Assembly: GCF_001238275.1 (NCBI RefSeq)
Contig: NZ_LGTB01000028.1
Span: 87,501-122,931 of the forward strand
From: Bradyrhizobium viridifuturi
GTDB lineage: Bacteria > Pseudomonadota > Alphaproteobacteria > Rhizobiales > Xanthobacteraceae
Reading direction: 5' to 3'
Length of the DNA: 35,431 bases
This document shows, one piece after another, positions 25,365-32,560 of this stretch. The notes beneath the pieces were generated by a model. The model was not told where the DNA came from and did not search any database. It worked only from the letters and a program-made list of their open reading frames with translations. The first letter of the stretch is position 1. The number at the start of each line of letters is the position of its first letter. The translations under genes and the position numbers were made by a program.

Positions 25365-26126
25365 CGTCCGGATGCTGTACCCCAGATCCTTCAGAACGCC
25401 GATGTCCAAATTGGAGATCGCGTACTGGTAATCGGGGTAGAAGACGATCCCGTTCATCAAATCCAGCGTGAGCGGATCCTTGACGGTCGACGGGGTGGCG
25501 TAGAAGTCGGATTGCTGGTTGCCGAAATGATAGTAGTTCTGGGTGGTGCTGTTTGTGGTCAGGGGCACCGGGCCGCCATAGGCGGCCTCGGCATTGGCGC
25601 CGATAAAGTATGCGCCCATCGCGGTCTTCTGAATCAGATTGTCGAACGTCGATTCGTATTGGCCGGCAAGCTGGCCGCTCTGGTCGTACCAGCCCGTCAT
25701 GCCGAAGCCGTGCATCAGCTCATGCAGAAAGACGTCGATCGGATTGATCACGTTTCCAGGCACCTGACTGGCGTAGGTCAGGCCATAAGCCATGTCGATG
25801 TACTGGAAATAGCCGGGATCGATGTTGATGGTGATGTCGCTTGTCGCGCCCGAGACATGCTGCCCGGTGGTCAGCTCGTATTGGCTTGACGGCTCGTACA
25901 ACGGGAGCGTGCCATTTGTTCCGACATAGTAGCTCGTGGTCGGCCCGCCATCGGCACGGCCAACGCTGGTGGGCAGGATGTTGAGCTGCACCACCAGGGT
26001 GCCAATGCCCAGGATATAGCGCTGCCAGACATTGAGGGCCTGCTCGAGATCGTAAACAAGCGAGGCTTCGGCGGACGCGCCTGCGTTCGAAGAATCGTTC
26101 AATGTTACTGAATAATTCCAAGGCAT
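23130..26126 (-). CDS. Large repeat protein with metalloprotease-like N-terminal domain (candidate type I secretion substrate)
   Basis: The protein has 998 residues and no N-terminal signal peptide. Residues 1-255 resemble a metzincin or leishmanolysin-like protease: H135-E-L-M-H139-G-F-G carries the zinc motif, a Met-turn-like DLMNG lies near 222-226, and AISNLDIGVLKDLGY closes the domain. The position of the third ligand in HExxHxxGxxH is Gly145; His200 in YYHFGN is a possible distant replacement. Residues about 256-998 are seven repeats of about 106 residues with consensus pieces DHAPVVSASD, AASNLFSATDPDSDTIT, FWDS, HWVVGG, AIDVSAAQL, DDLWVRAYDG and WKEFH. The acidic DPDSD turn suggests calcium binding. 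No signal peptide plus the divergent type I exporter suggest C-terminal-signal export; this is inference. The gene ends at an FHFIV tail. Confidence 0.8.
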   Translation of the reverse strand: MPWNYSVTLNDSSNAGASAEASLVYDLEQALNVWQRYILGIGTLVVQLNILPTSVGRADGGPTTSYYVGTNGTLPLYEPSSQYELTTGQHVSGATSDITINIDPGYFQYIDMAYGLTYASQVPGNVINPIDVFLHELMHGFGMTGWYDQSGQLAGQYESTFDNLIQKTAMGAYFIGANAEAAYGGPVPLTTNSTTQNYYHFGNQQSDFYATPSTVKDPLTLDLMNGIVFYPDYQYAISNLDIGVLKDLGYSIRTTPVVTAGDQSAGRNQIYAASSLFSVNMATGDSITEYSFWDTNGHGYWTVGGVAQGTNTEIDINASQLAQVNYQAGPGSDTLWVRAFDGYLWSDWKSFVISPADHAPVVTAANVTAAHMELAAAASSLFSASDPDSDTITEYAFWDTQGNGHWTIGSVAQVTNAEIDVAAANLSQVSYVFGSAPDTLWVRAYDGYLWGAWVPFTATPGVDHPPVVSASGFTAAHGQTSIAASSLFSASDPDSDPITQYALWDSNGNGAWVVNGAVQATNAEIDITAAQLAQTSYQFGSAPDQLWVRAYDGTLWGAWVPFTVTPGPDHAPVASATDFAATHGEDIAASNLFSATDADNDTITAYQVWDSTSDPSSGHWVVGGVAQAANIAIDVSPAQLTNTSFQSGSGSDDLWVRANDGITWGAWKEFHVNAPIDHAPVVSASDMTATHGQDIAASNLFAVSDPDSDTITNYQFWDSTTDPASGHFVVAGAAQPAGQAIDVSAAQLANTSFQSGSGSDDLWVRAFDGMVWSNWKEFHVNAPLDNLPIVTAADAAASHGQDIAASALFSATDADGDTIANFQVWDSTSDPSSGHWVVGGVAQGTNVAIDATAAQLSSTSFQSGSGSDDLWARAYDGIAWGPWKEFHVTAPIDQAPIVSAADFHATANQSVAASNLFSVTDPDGDSITQYQFWDSTTSANSGHWSIGGNAQPTNTAINVSAAQLASTTFQGGTVTDDLWVRAKDGMMWSAWQEFHFIV

Positions 26127-26694
26127 CTTGGTCGGACTTTCAATCTATGGTAGCGTACCAATAATAAGTACTATTCATGCTGATCAGTCACGGGTAGTCA
26201 ACAGACGTCGAGCGCGGGCTGCGGTGGTGCGTGAGGCTGTTCATGTACAGCGCCTCGGGTGCGATCGGCCTGAACTTGGGCGTGGAACAGAGTTCGCGCC
26301 ATTTCTGCAGGCTGTAATATCAGCTCGGCACGACACTCTTATACGTCACCCGGCCGATGCGATCGTCGCTGCGACGCCGATGACGGCCATCTCAAGCGCC
26401 GCGGCCCGTAAGACTACGGAGCGTGGTTCAGCTGCGGGCGGTTCCGACGAGGGATTCCGGGATCGGCATGATGTTGCTCGTGAATTCGGTCGTTCGTTCA
26501 CAACGCCAATTGCATCCCGCCAAAGAGACATAGTACTCTGGGCGTCATATTCATCTGCTGCTCTGTCGGTTCGTTGCGAATAGTCGGTTTGCGCTGGCGA
26601 CGAGGTCGAAGGAGCAGGGACGGGGCGCTCCCGACGGTGTCGGTTCGCGTTCGACGGCAGTTATTTTCAGCTACTGAGCAGATTAAATCGCGAG
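26127..26694. other. Divergent 568-bp intergenic region between the repeat protein and the type I secretion operon
   Basis: The left edge (about 26140-26180) is markedly AT-richer than the rest of the window, fitting a promoter for the minus-strand repeat protein. The remainder has no convincing gene; ORFs there have no ribosome site and odd composition. The frame of the ABC transporter stays open upstream of its ATG for over 20 codons, so a slightly earlier non-ATG start cannot be excluded. No repeat or terminator is seen. Confidence 0.45.
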
Positions 26695-28836
26695 ATGATT
26701 GAAACGCGGAGCGGTACGGCAGCAGACAGCGGGATCGTTGCACTCGCGATGCTGCTGCGTTTTCACGGCATCCCCGCCGATGTCGACCAGATTCGTCACC
26801 AGTTCGGCAATGGACCGGTCGGAACGCCGGAGATGCTGCGCTACGCGCGCTCGACCGGCGTCAAGGCTCGGGAAGTGACGACCAACTGGCTAAGGCTCGA
26901 GAAGGCTCCGCTTCCTGCCATCGCGTTGTTGCGCGACGGTGGCCATTTGATCCTTGCCAAGGTCGGCGCCGACAAGATCCTCGTGCAATCGCCGCTGTCG
27001 GAGCGCCCGGAGTTGATCACGCGGGCCGATCTGGAAGCGGTGTGGTCAGGCCGGATGATCCTGGTCAGCCGCCGCGCCGGACTGGTCAATCTTGCACGCC
27101 GCTTCGACCTGTCATGGTTTCTGGGCGCGATCCACAAGTATCGATACCATTTCGTGGAGGTGTTGATCGCCTCCTTCTTCCTGCAGCTGTTCGCGCTGGT
27201 GTCACCGCTGTTCTTTCAGGTGGTGATCGACAAGGTCCTGGTCAATCACACTCTCAGCACGCTCGATGTGCTCGTCGTGGGATTGATCGGCATCGCGGTG
27301 TTCGAGACGGCGCTTGCGATATTGCGGACCTATCTGTTCTCCCACGTGACGAACCGGATCGATGTCGAATTGGGAGCCCGCTTGTTTCGGCACCTCATCG
27401 GGCTGCCCATTGCCTACTTCCAGGCTCGCCGGGTCGGCGATTCGGTTGCGCGGGTCCGCGAGCTCGAGAACATCCGCAACTTCCTGACCGGCTCCGCCCT
27501 GACGGTCGTGATTGACCTGTTCTTCACCGTCGTCTTCATCGCGGTGATGTTCGTCTACTCGCCGATCCTGACCTGGATCGTGCTCGGATCCTTCCCGCTC
27601 TATGTCGGCATCTCGGCCGGCGCGACGCCGCTGTTCCGTCAGCGCCTCGACACCAAGTTCGAGCGCGGGGCCGAGAACCAGGCCTTCCTCGTCGAGAGCG
27701 TGACCGGGGTCGAGACCATCAAGGCGATGGCGCTCGAACCGCAGATGCAGCGGCGCTGGGAGGAGCAGCTTGCCGGATACGTCGCGGCCAGCTTCCGTGT
27801 GCTCAGCCTCGCCAACGTTGCGAGCCAATCGGTCCAGTTCGTCAGCAAGCTCGTCACCGCGGTGATCCTTTACGCCGGGGCCAAGCTGGTGATCGACGGC
27901 AGCCTCACGGTCGGCGAGCTGATCGCCTTCAACATGTTCTCGTCGCGCGTCAGCGCGCCAGTCCTGAGGCTGGCGCAGCTCTGGCAGGACTTCCACCAGG
28001 CGAGGCTCTCGGTTGCGCGGCTCGGCGACATCCTGAATACGCCGGCCGAGCAGACCTTCAGCCCCGGCCGCGCAGTCCCGCCGCCGATCAAGGGGCAGGT
28101 CACGCTTGAGCACGTGTCGTTCCGATACCGGGTCGATGGACCCGAAGTGCTGCACGAGATCAACATCAACATTCCCGCCGGCCAGGTCGTCGGCATCGTC
28201 GGCCCGTCGGGGTCGGGCAAGAGCACCTTCACGAAGCTGGTTCAGCGCCTTTACGTTCCGGAGAAGGGCAGGGTCCTGGTCGACGGCATCGACCTTGCGA
28301 TGGTCGATCCGGCGTGGCTGCGCCGCCAGGTCGGCGTCGTGCTGCAGGAAAACGTGCTGTTCAATCGCAGCGTCCGGGAAAACATCGCGCTCGCCGACCC
28401 GGCCGCTCCGATGGAGAAGGTGGTCGCCGCGGCCCAGCTTGCGGGGGCTCACGAATTCATTCTGGAACTGCCGGAAGGCTACGACACCGTCGTGGGCGAG
28501 CGCGGCTCCAGTCTGTCGGGAGGACAGCGCCAGCGCATCGCGATCGCGCGCGCCCTGATCACCGATCCGCGCATCCTGATCTTCGATGAAGCGACCAGTT
28601 CGCTGGACTACGAAAGCGAACGGGTCATCCAGGACAATATGAACCGGATCGTGAAGGGGCGAACGGTCTTTGTCATCGCGCACCGGCTGTCCGCCGTCCG
28701 GCGCACCGATCGAATCATCACCATCGATCGCGGCCGGCTGGTTGAGCAGGGCTCCCACGAGGAGTTGCTGAGCTCGGGCGGAAGATACGCGTCGCTATAC
28801 CGGTTGCAGGCGGGGATCCATGAAGTCGGCTCGTGA
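26695..28836 (+). CDS. Type I secretion system ABC transporter (permease/ATPase) with degenerate C39-like domain
   Basis: The protein has 713 residues. Residues 1-125 are a C39-like domain (TAADSGIVALAMLLRFHGI) in which the peptidase cysteine is replaced by Ser12, so it is a non-cleaving docking domain as in HlyB. Six membrane helices follow (about 140-400). The ATPase has Walker A GPSGSGKST (near 503), signature LSGGQRQRIAIARAL (near 608), Walker B ILIFDEATSSLD and the H-loop IAHRLSAVRR. It exports unfolded proteins with C-terminal signals directly to the outside, with HlyD and TolC. Its gene overlaps the HlyD gene by 17 bases. The start ATG at 26695 has only a weak ribosome site. No TolC gene is in the window. 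Confidence 0.95.
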   Translation: MIETRSGTAADSGIVALAMLLRFHGIPADVDQIRHQFGNGPVGTPEMLRYARSTGVKAREVTTNWLRLEKAPLPAIALLRDGGHLILAKVGADKILVQSPLSERPELITRADLEAVWSGRMILVSRRAGLVNLARRFDLSWFLGAIHKYRYHFVEVLIASFFLQLFALVSPLFFQVVIDKVLVNHTLSTLDVLVVGLIGIAVFETALAILRTYLFSHVTNRIDVELGARLFRHLIGLPIAYFQARRVGDSVARVRELENIRNFLTGSALTVVIDLFFTVVFIAVMFVYSPILTWIVLGSFPLYVGISAGATPLFRQRLDTKFERGAENQAFLVESVTGVETIKAMALEPQMQRRWEEQLAGYVAASFRVLSLANVASQSVQFVSKLVTAVILYAGAKLVIDGSLTVGELIAFNMFSSRVSAPVLRLAQLWQDFHQARLSVARLGDILNTPAEQTFSPGRAVPPPIKGQVTLEHVSFRYRVDGPEVLHEININIPAGQVVGIVGPSGSGKSTFTKLVQRLYVPEKGRVLVDGIDLAMVDPAWLRRQVGVVLQENVLFNRSVRENIALADPAAPMEKVVAAAQLAGAHEFILELPEGYDTVVGERGSSLSGGQRQRIAIARALITDPRILIFDEATSSLDYESERVIQDNMNRIVKGRTVFVIAHRLSAVRRTDRIITIDRGRLVEQGSHEELLSSGGRYASLYRLQAGIHEVGS

Positions 28837-30232
28837 AGCGCCTGCGGTCGGGCGTAAAACGCGGGACGAGCTGGCGTTCCTGCCGGCGGCCCTCGAAATC
28901 GTCGAGACGCCACCATCTCCGACCGCCAGGCTGACGGCCATCTTGCTTGCCGCCCTGTTCTGTTGCGCCGTGGCATGGGCCGGCCTCGGCAAGATCGATA
29001 TCGTTGCCTCTGCTCCCGGAAAGATCGTGCCGGGCGACCGCGTGAAGCTGGTCCAGCCGCTTGAGATCGGGGTGGTGCGGGCCATTCACGTCCGCGACGG
29101 TCAAACCGTCAAGGCCGGCGAGATTCTGATCGAGCTGGATCCGACCAGCAATCAGGCCGAGCTTCTGCACCTGAAAAACGATCTTCTCGCGTCATTGCTG
29201 GACATTGCCCGCACACGCTCTGCGCTCGACGGCAACACGAGCGCGCTCGACGGCGCGCCGGAGGACACGCCGCCTGCCTTGATTCAGATGCATCTGGAGT
29301 ATCTGCGCAGTCAGGATTCCGAGCAGCGCGCCAAATTGTCCGAGCTGGATCGGCAGCGGGTGCAGAAGGTGGCGGAGACCAAGACGATCGACGCCGGCAT
29401 CGCCAAGATTGAAGCCTTGCTGCCGGTGCTGCAGGAGCGCGTCAACGTCCGCAAGTACCTCGCGGACCGGGAATACGGTTCAAAGCTGCAATATCTGCAG
29501 GAGCTTCAGGAGCTCGTCGGGATGCAGCAGGACATCCTGGTGCAGAAAAGCAAGCTCCAGGAGGGCAATGCTGCCGTGGCCGCGCTCGACGAGACGCGCG
29601 CCAAGCTTGTCTCGGAATACCGGCATCGCCTGTATGACGACCTGGCCAAGGCGACGCAGAAGGCCGGCAGTCTCAAGGACGAGGTGTCCAAGGCCGAGCA
29701 CAAGACCAATCTTCAGAAGCTTGCGGCGCCGATCGACGGCGTGGTGCAGCAATTGGCCGTGCACACGGTCGGCGGTGTCGTCACGCCCGCCCAGACGCTT
29801 GCGGTGGTCGTGCCGAGCGACAATCTGATTGAAATCGAGGCGATGGTTTCGAATCGCGATATCGGATTCGTGCACCCCGGGCAGGACGCCGAAATCAAGG
29901 TCGATACCTTCAACTTCACGCGCTACGGCCTGCTGCACGGCAAGATCGTCAGCGTCTCGCCCGATTCCGTCTCCCGCGACAAGGCACGGGATTCCGCCCG
30001 CGAGCCCAATGCTGCTGGGACGGAGGAGAGCAGCGAGCCGAAGGGGCAGGGGCCGGTGTATATCGCGCACGTCTCGATCGACCGGACCAAGATGGTCGTC
30101 GACGACAAGGAGATCAGTCTTTCGCCGGGAATGACCGTCACCGTCGAAATCAGGACGGGTGCCCGCAGCATCATGAGCTATCTGTTGTCGCCGATCATGC
30201 GCTACCGGCAGGATGCCCTCCGCGAGCGGTGA
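28820..30232 (+). CDS. HlyD-family type I secretion periplasmic adaptor
   Basis: The protein has 470 residues. A cytoplasmic N-terminus is followed by one membrane helix (about 38-58, AILLAALFCCAVAWAGL), a lipoyl-like half (VVRAIHVRDGQTVKAGEILIELDPT), a long coiled coil (about 120-295) and the second lipoyl half plus beta-barrel (LAAPIDGVVQQLAVHTVGGVV). The C-terminal FTRYGLLHGKIVSVSPDSV is the usual HlyD signature. It bridges the ABC transporter to an outer-membrane TolC channel. The start overlaps the end of the ABC gene, so the two are translationally coupled. Confidence 0.95.
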   Translation: MKSAREAPAVGRKTRDELAFLPAALEIVETPPSPTARLTAILLAALFCCAVAWAGLGKIDIVASAPGKIVPGDRVKLVQPLEIGVVRAIHVRDGQTVKAGEILIELDPTSNQAELLHLKNDLLASLLDIARTRSALDGNTSALDGAPEDTPPALIQMHLEYLRSQDSEQRAKLSELDRQRVQKVAETKTIDAGIAKIEALLPVLQERVNVRKYLADREYGSKLQYLQELQELVGMQQDILVQKSKLQEGNAAVAALDETRAKLVSEYRHRLYDDLAKATQKAGSLKDEVSKAEHKTNLQKLAAPIDGVVQQLAVHTVGGVVTPAQTLAVVVPSDNLIEIEAMVSNRDIGFVHPGQDAEIKVDTFNFTRYGLLHGKIVSVSPDSVSRDKARDSAREPNAAGTEESSEPKGQGPVYIAHVSIDRTKMVVDDKEISLSPGMTVTVEIRTGARSIMSYLLSPIMRYRQDALRER

Positions 30233-30253
30233 CGACGCCCGGCGGTCAGGCCG

Positions 30254-31057
30254 TCACGACGTGGTCCGGGATTCCACGTGGCTCAGGCTTGGATCTGATT
30301 CGTGGATCGCAAGGCAGTTTTGCCCCGCGTCGTAGGTGCGGTATCCATGATCGTTCAGCGTACGAACCAGGGCGGCCTTGTCGGTCTTGATGAATTCCGC
30401 ATGGATGATCGGATGATGCTGCCGGATCGTGGCGCTGGCGCCCTCCAGCACCTTCAACTCCATCCCCTCGACGTCGATCTTGATCAGGTCGCAGCGGCCC
30501 AGGTTCAGCGAGTCCAGCGTAATCATTGTCGTCTCAATCCCGCTAGCCTCTGAATAATCGATTTGCTGCCCGATCTGTTCCGTGGCGGAGCGTTGCGTCA
30601 CCTCCAGGCTGCCGAAACTGGCGGGCTCCTGATGACTGAGGGCCGGCACCCGGGTTTTTCCGGCTTCCGACGAAATGACCGCGTGCATCGCCCTCGCGTT
30701 GAAGCAGTTGTTGATGGCGATGTTGCCGGCAAGGGCGTAGTAGACCCGCTCCTGCGCCTCGATGGCAACGACCGAGCCCCAGCCGTCCATGTGCCTAGAC
30801 CATTCGATGGTGTGAACGCCGATGTTCGCCCCGCAGTCGATCGCGACCACGCCATCGCCCCGGTAGGTTCTTCGCAGTGCAAGAAGACCCTTCGTCAGCT
30901 CGATTTCAGTGGCGTCGAACGTGCCATGCTCGAGAATCTGAATCCCGACTCCAAAAGTGTGGCCGCCCGCGATGTGGTAGTCCAGCCGGTTGACGATCAG
31001 CGGGCCATGCGTCGACGCTGCGATCACAAACGGGATCTTGCTGGGATTGCGGCTCAT
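30254..31057 (-). CDS. FkbM-family SAM-dependent methyltransferase
   Basis: The protein has 267 residues. The SAM-binding motif is VVAIDCGANIGVHTIEW (about residues 69-85), and the family's defining segment is DLIKIDVEGMELKVLEGA near residue 190. FkbM proteins O-methylate sugars or small molecules. The gene is convergent with HlyD and divergent from the heptosyltransferase, with the presumed promoter of the latter between. In this setting it may methylate the glycan on the adjacent adhesin or another surface polysaccharide; that is inference. No N-terminal signal is present, so it acts in the cytoplasm. Confidence 0.9.
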   Translation of the reverse strand: MSRNPSKIPFVIAASTHGPLIVNRLDYHIAGGHTFGVGIQILEHGTFDATEIELTKGLLALRRTYRGDGVVAIDCGANIGVHTIEWSRHMDGWGSVVAIEAQERVYYALAGNIAINNCFNARAMHAVISSEAGKTRVPALSHQEPASFGSLEVTQRSATEQIGQQIDYSEASGIETTMITLDSLNLGRCDLIKIDVEGMELKVLEGASATIRQHHPIIHAEFIKTDKAALVRTLNDHGYRTYDAGQNCLAIHESDPSLSHVESRTTS

Positions 31058-31126
31058 CGTTGTGTGTTTCTTTGTGTCTGCCGCGTGGGAACGGCTGCGA
31101 GGGGTACCCGCTAAGGTTTTCGTCCG

Positions 31127-31155
31127 TTGACGCGGTTGTCAATCTCGCTTACCTT
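31127..31155 (+). promoter_or_regulatory. Putative promoter of the heptosyltransferase-adhesin pair
   Basis: TTGACG (31127-31132) and TACCTT (31150-31155) are separated by 17 bases. This would start transcription about 45 bases before the GTG at 31206. The -35 box is good, the -10 box weak. Confidence 0.4.
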
Positions 31156-31205
31156 CGCTGCACTTTTTAAGAGGCTGTTTATTATTTCAGGGCAGGGGAT
31201 ATTTC

Positions 31206-32516
31206 GTGAATGCCATTGCCGTTGCGCCGGCGATCGGGCTGAAGCGTTCGATTGACGATGTCACCGACCAACCCAAAATAATCGTTGATCGTTCGACGAG
31301 CGCTGTATCGGGCAAGCCGGACGCTGTCGCGTCGGGTGCCGACGCGCCGAAACCTGCCTATCCTCCTGCAGCCGAACAGCCGACCCAAGTGGGTCCGAAG
31401 GGGCTGCGCTTCGACTTCAACGACGGCGCCCGGGTGTTTTGTCCCCCGGGAGAAAGCCCATGGCGCGTGCGGCTCTGGGACGCCGAGACCGGCAACCTTC
31501 TCTTCGAGACGCAGTTCGCGGGCGGTCGCGTCAACAGCTCAAAGCGCTACTACATTCGCTTCCGCATCGAAGTCTTGCAAGGCGATGATGTCATCTTCTC
31601 GCACGAGTACAACGCGACGGATCGTCACGTTCTGATCCAGCTTCCGATCGGGACGCTGGGAGACACGGTCGGCTGGTTTCCCTATGTGGCGAAGTTCAGG
31701 GAAGCTCACGATTGCAGGCTGACCTGTGCAATGGCGGAGAAGTTGATTCCGCTGTTTCGGGATGCGTACCCCGACATCAACTTCGTCACGCACGAGGAGA
31801 TTCAAACCGATCGCTACTACGCCACGTACAGCGTCGGATTGTTTTTCGACGACAAGAACTTCGTCTATCAACCATGCGACTTCCGCTTTGTCGGACTGCA
31901 TCGGACCGCCGGATACATCCTCGGCGTCGATCCGACCGAAGTCGCGCCACGCATCTCGCTGGCTGATGACCAAAGGCCGATCCCCGAGCCTTACGTCTGC
32001 ATCGCGGTGCAGAGCACCACGCAATGCAAGTACTGGAATAACCCCAACGGCTGGCGGGAGCTGACCGGTTTTCTCACGCAGGCCGGCTACCGCGTGATCT
32101 GCATCGATCAGAAACCGACGCACGGCCACGAGCTCGTCTGGAATCACATTCCGAACGGCGCGGAAGACTGGACCGGTGACCGTCCCATTCAGGAACGGGC
32201 CAATCTGCTCCAGCACGCGGACTTCTTCGTCGGTCTCTCCAGTGGGCTTGCGTGGCTGGCCTGGGCGGTCGGCACCCCGGTCGTCATGATCTCGGGCTTC
32301 ACGCATCCGACAAATGAATTTGCTACGCCATATCGCGTCATCAATTACCACGCGTGCAACAGCTGCTGGAACGATCCGGCAGTTCGATTCGACCACAAGG
32401 ATTTTTTCTGGTGCCCCCGTCACAAGGGGACGCCGCGTCAGTTCGAGTGCACAAGGCTGATCACCTTGGATCACGTCAAATCGGTGATCAGGACTATTCC
32501 CGGATTCAAGCTCTAG
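31206..32516 (+). CDS. Autotransporter strand-loop-strand O-heptosyltransferase (BAHT; TibC/Aah family)
   Basis: The protein has 436 residues from a GTG start with AGGGG 7 bases upstream. An N-terminal low-complexity stretch (1-60) precedes a beta domain (RVRLWDAETGNLLFE) and a GT9-type glycosyltransferase: TLGDTVGWFPYV, YVCIAVQSTTQCKYWNNPNGW, and the nucleotide-sugar loop GLSSGLAWLAWAVGTPVVMISGF. The C-terminal cysteines C384-x-x-C387, C403 and C415 match the iron-binding finger of BAHT enzymes, which bind ADP-heptose and modify serines of AIDA/TibA-type passengers in the cytoplasm. The gene lies 44 bases before a giant AIDA-repeat protein, exactly the expected substrate. The family call is strong; the sugar donor is by family precedent. 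Confidence 0.93.
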   Translation: MNAIAVAPAIGLKRSIDDVTDQPKIIVDRSTSAVSGKPDAVASGADAPKPAYPPAAEQPTQVGPKGLRFDFNDGARVFCPPGESPWRVRLWDAETGNLLFETQFAGGRVNSSKRYYIRFRIEVLQGDDVIFSHEYNATDRHVLIQLPIGTLGDTVGWFPYVAKFREAHDCRLTCAMAEKLIPLFRDAYPDINFVTHEEIQTDRYYATYSVGLFFDDKNFVYQPCDFRFVGLHRTAGYILGVDPTEVAPRISLADDQRPIPEPYVCIAVQSTTQCKYWNNPNGWRELTGFLTQAGYRVICIDQKPTHGHELVWNHIPNGAEDWTGDRPIQERANLLQHADFFVGLSSGLAWLAWAVGTPVVMISGFTHPTNEFATPYRVINYHACNSCWNDPAVRFDHKDFFWCPRHKGTPRQFECTRLITLDHVKSVIRTIPGFKL

Positions 32517-32560
32517 CCGATTTTTTTAAGCACTGACGATTTTCATGGGGGAGCGCTGCC

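Noticed and set aside
24378..25889. A plus-strand open frame of over 500 codons opposite the repeat protein
   Set aside because: It repeats with the same period as the sense protein and has no start signals, as expected for antisense of repeats.
26128..26583. Possible small gene in the divergent region before the ABC transporter
   Set aside because: Arginine-rich translation, no ribosome site and no recognisable motif; more likely regulatory sequence.
32516..32560. T run after the heptosyltransferase stop as a terminator
   Set aside because: There is a TTTTTTT stretch but no stem before it; the 44-base gap and ribosome site suggest read-through into the adhesin.
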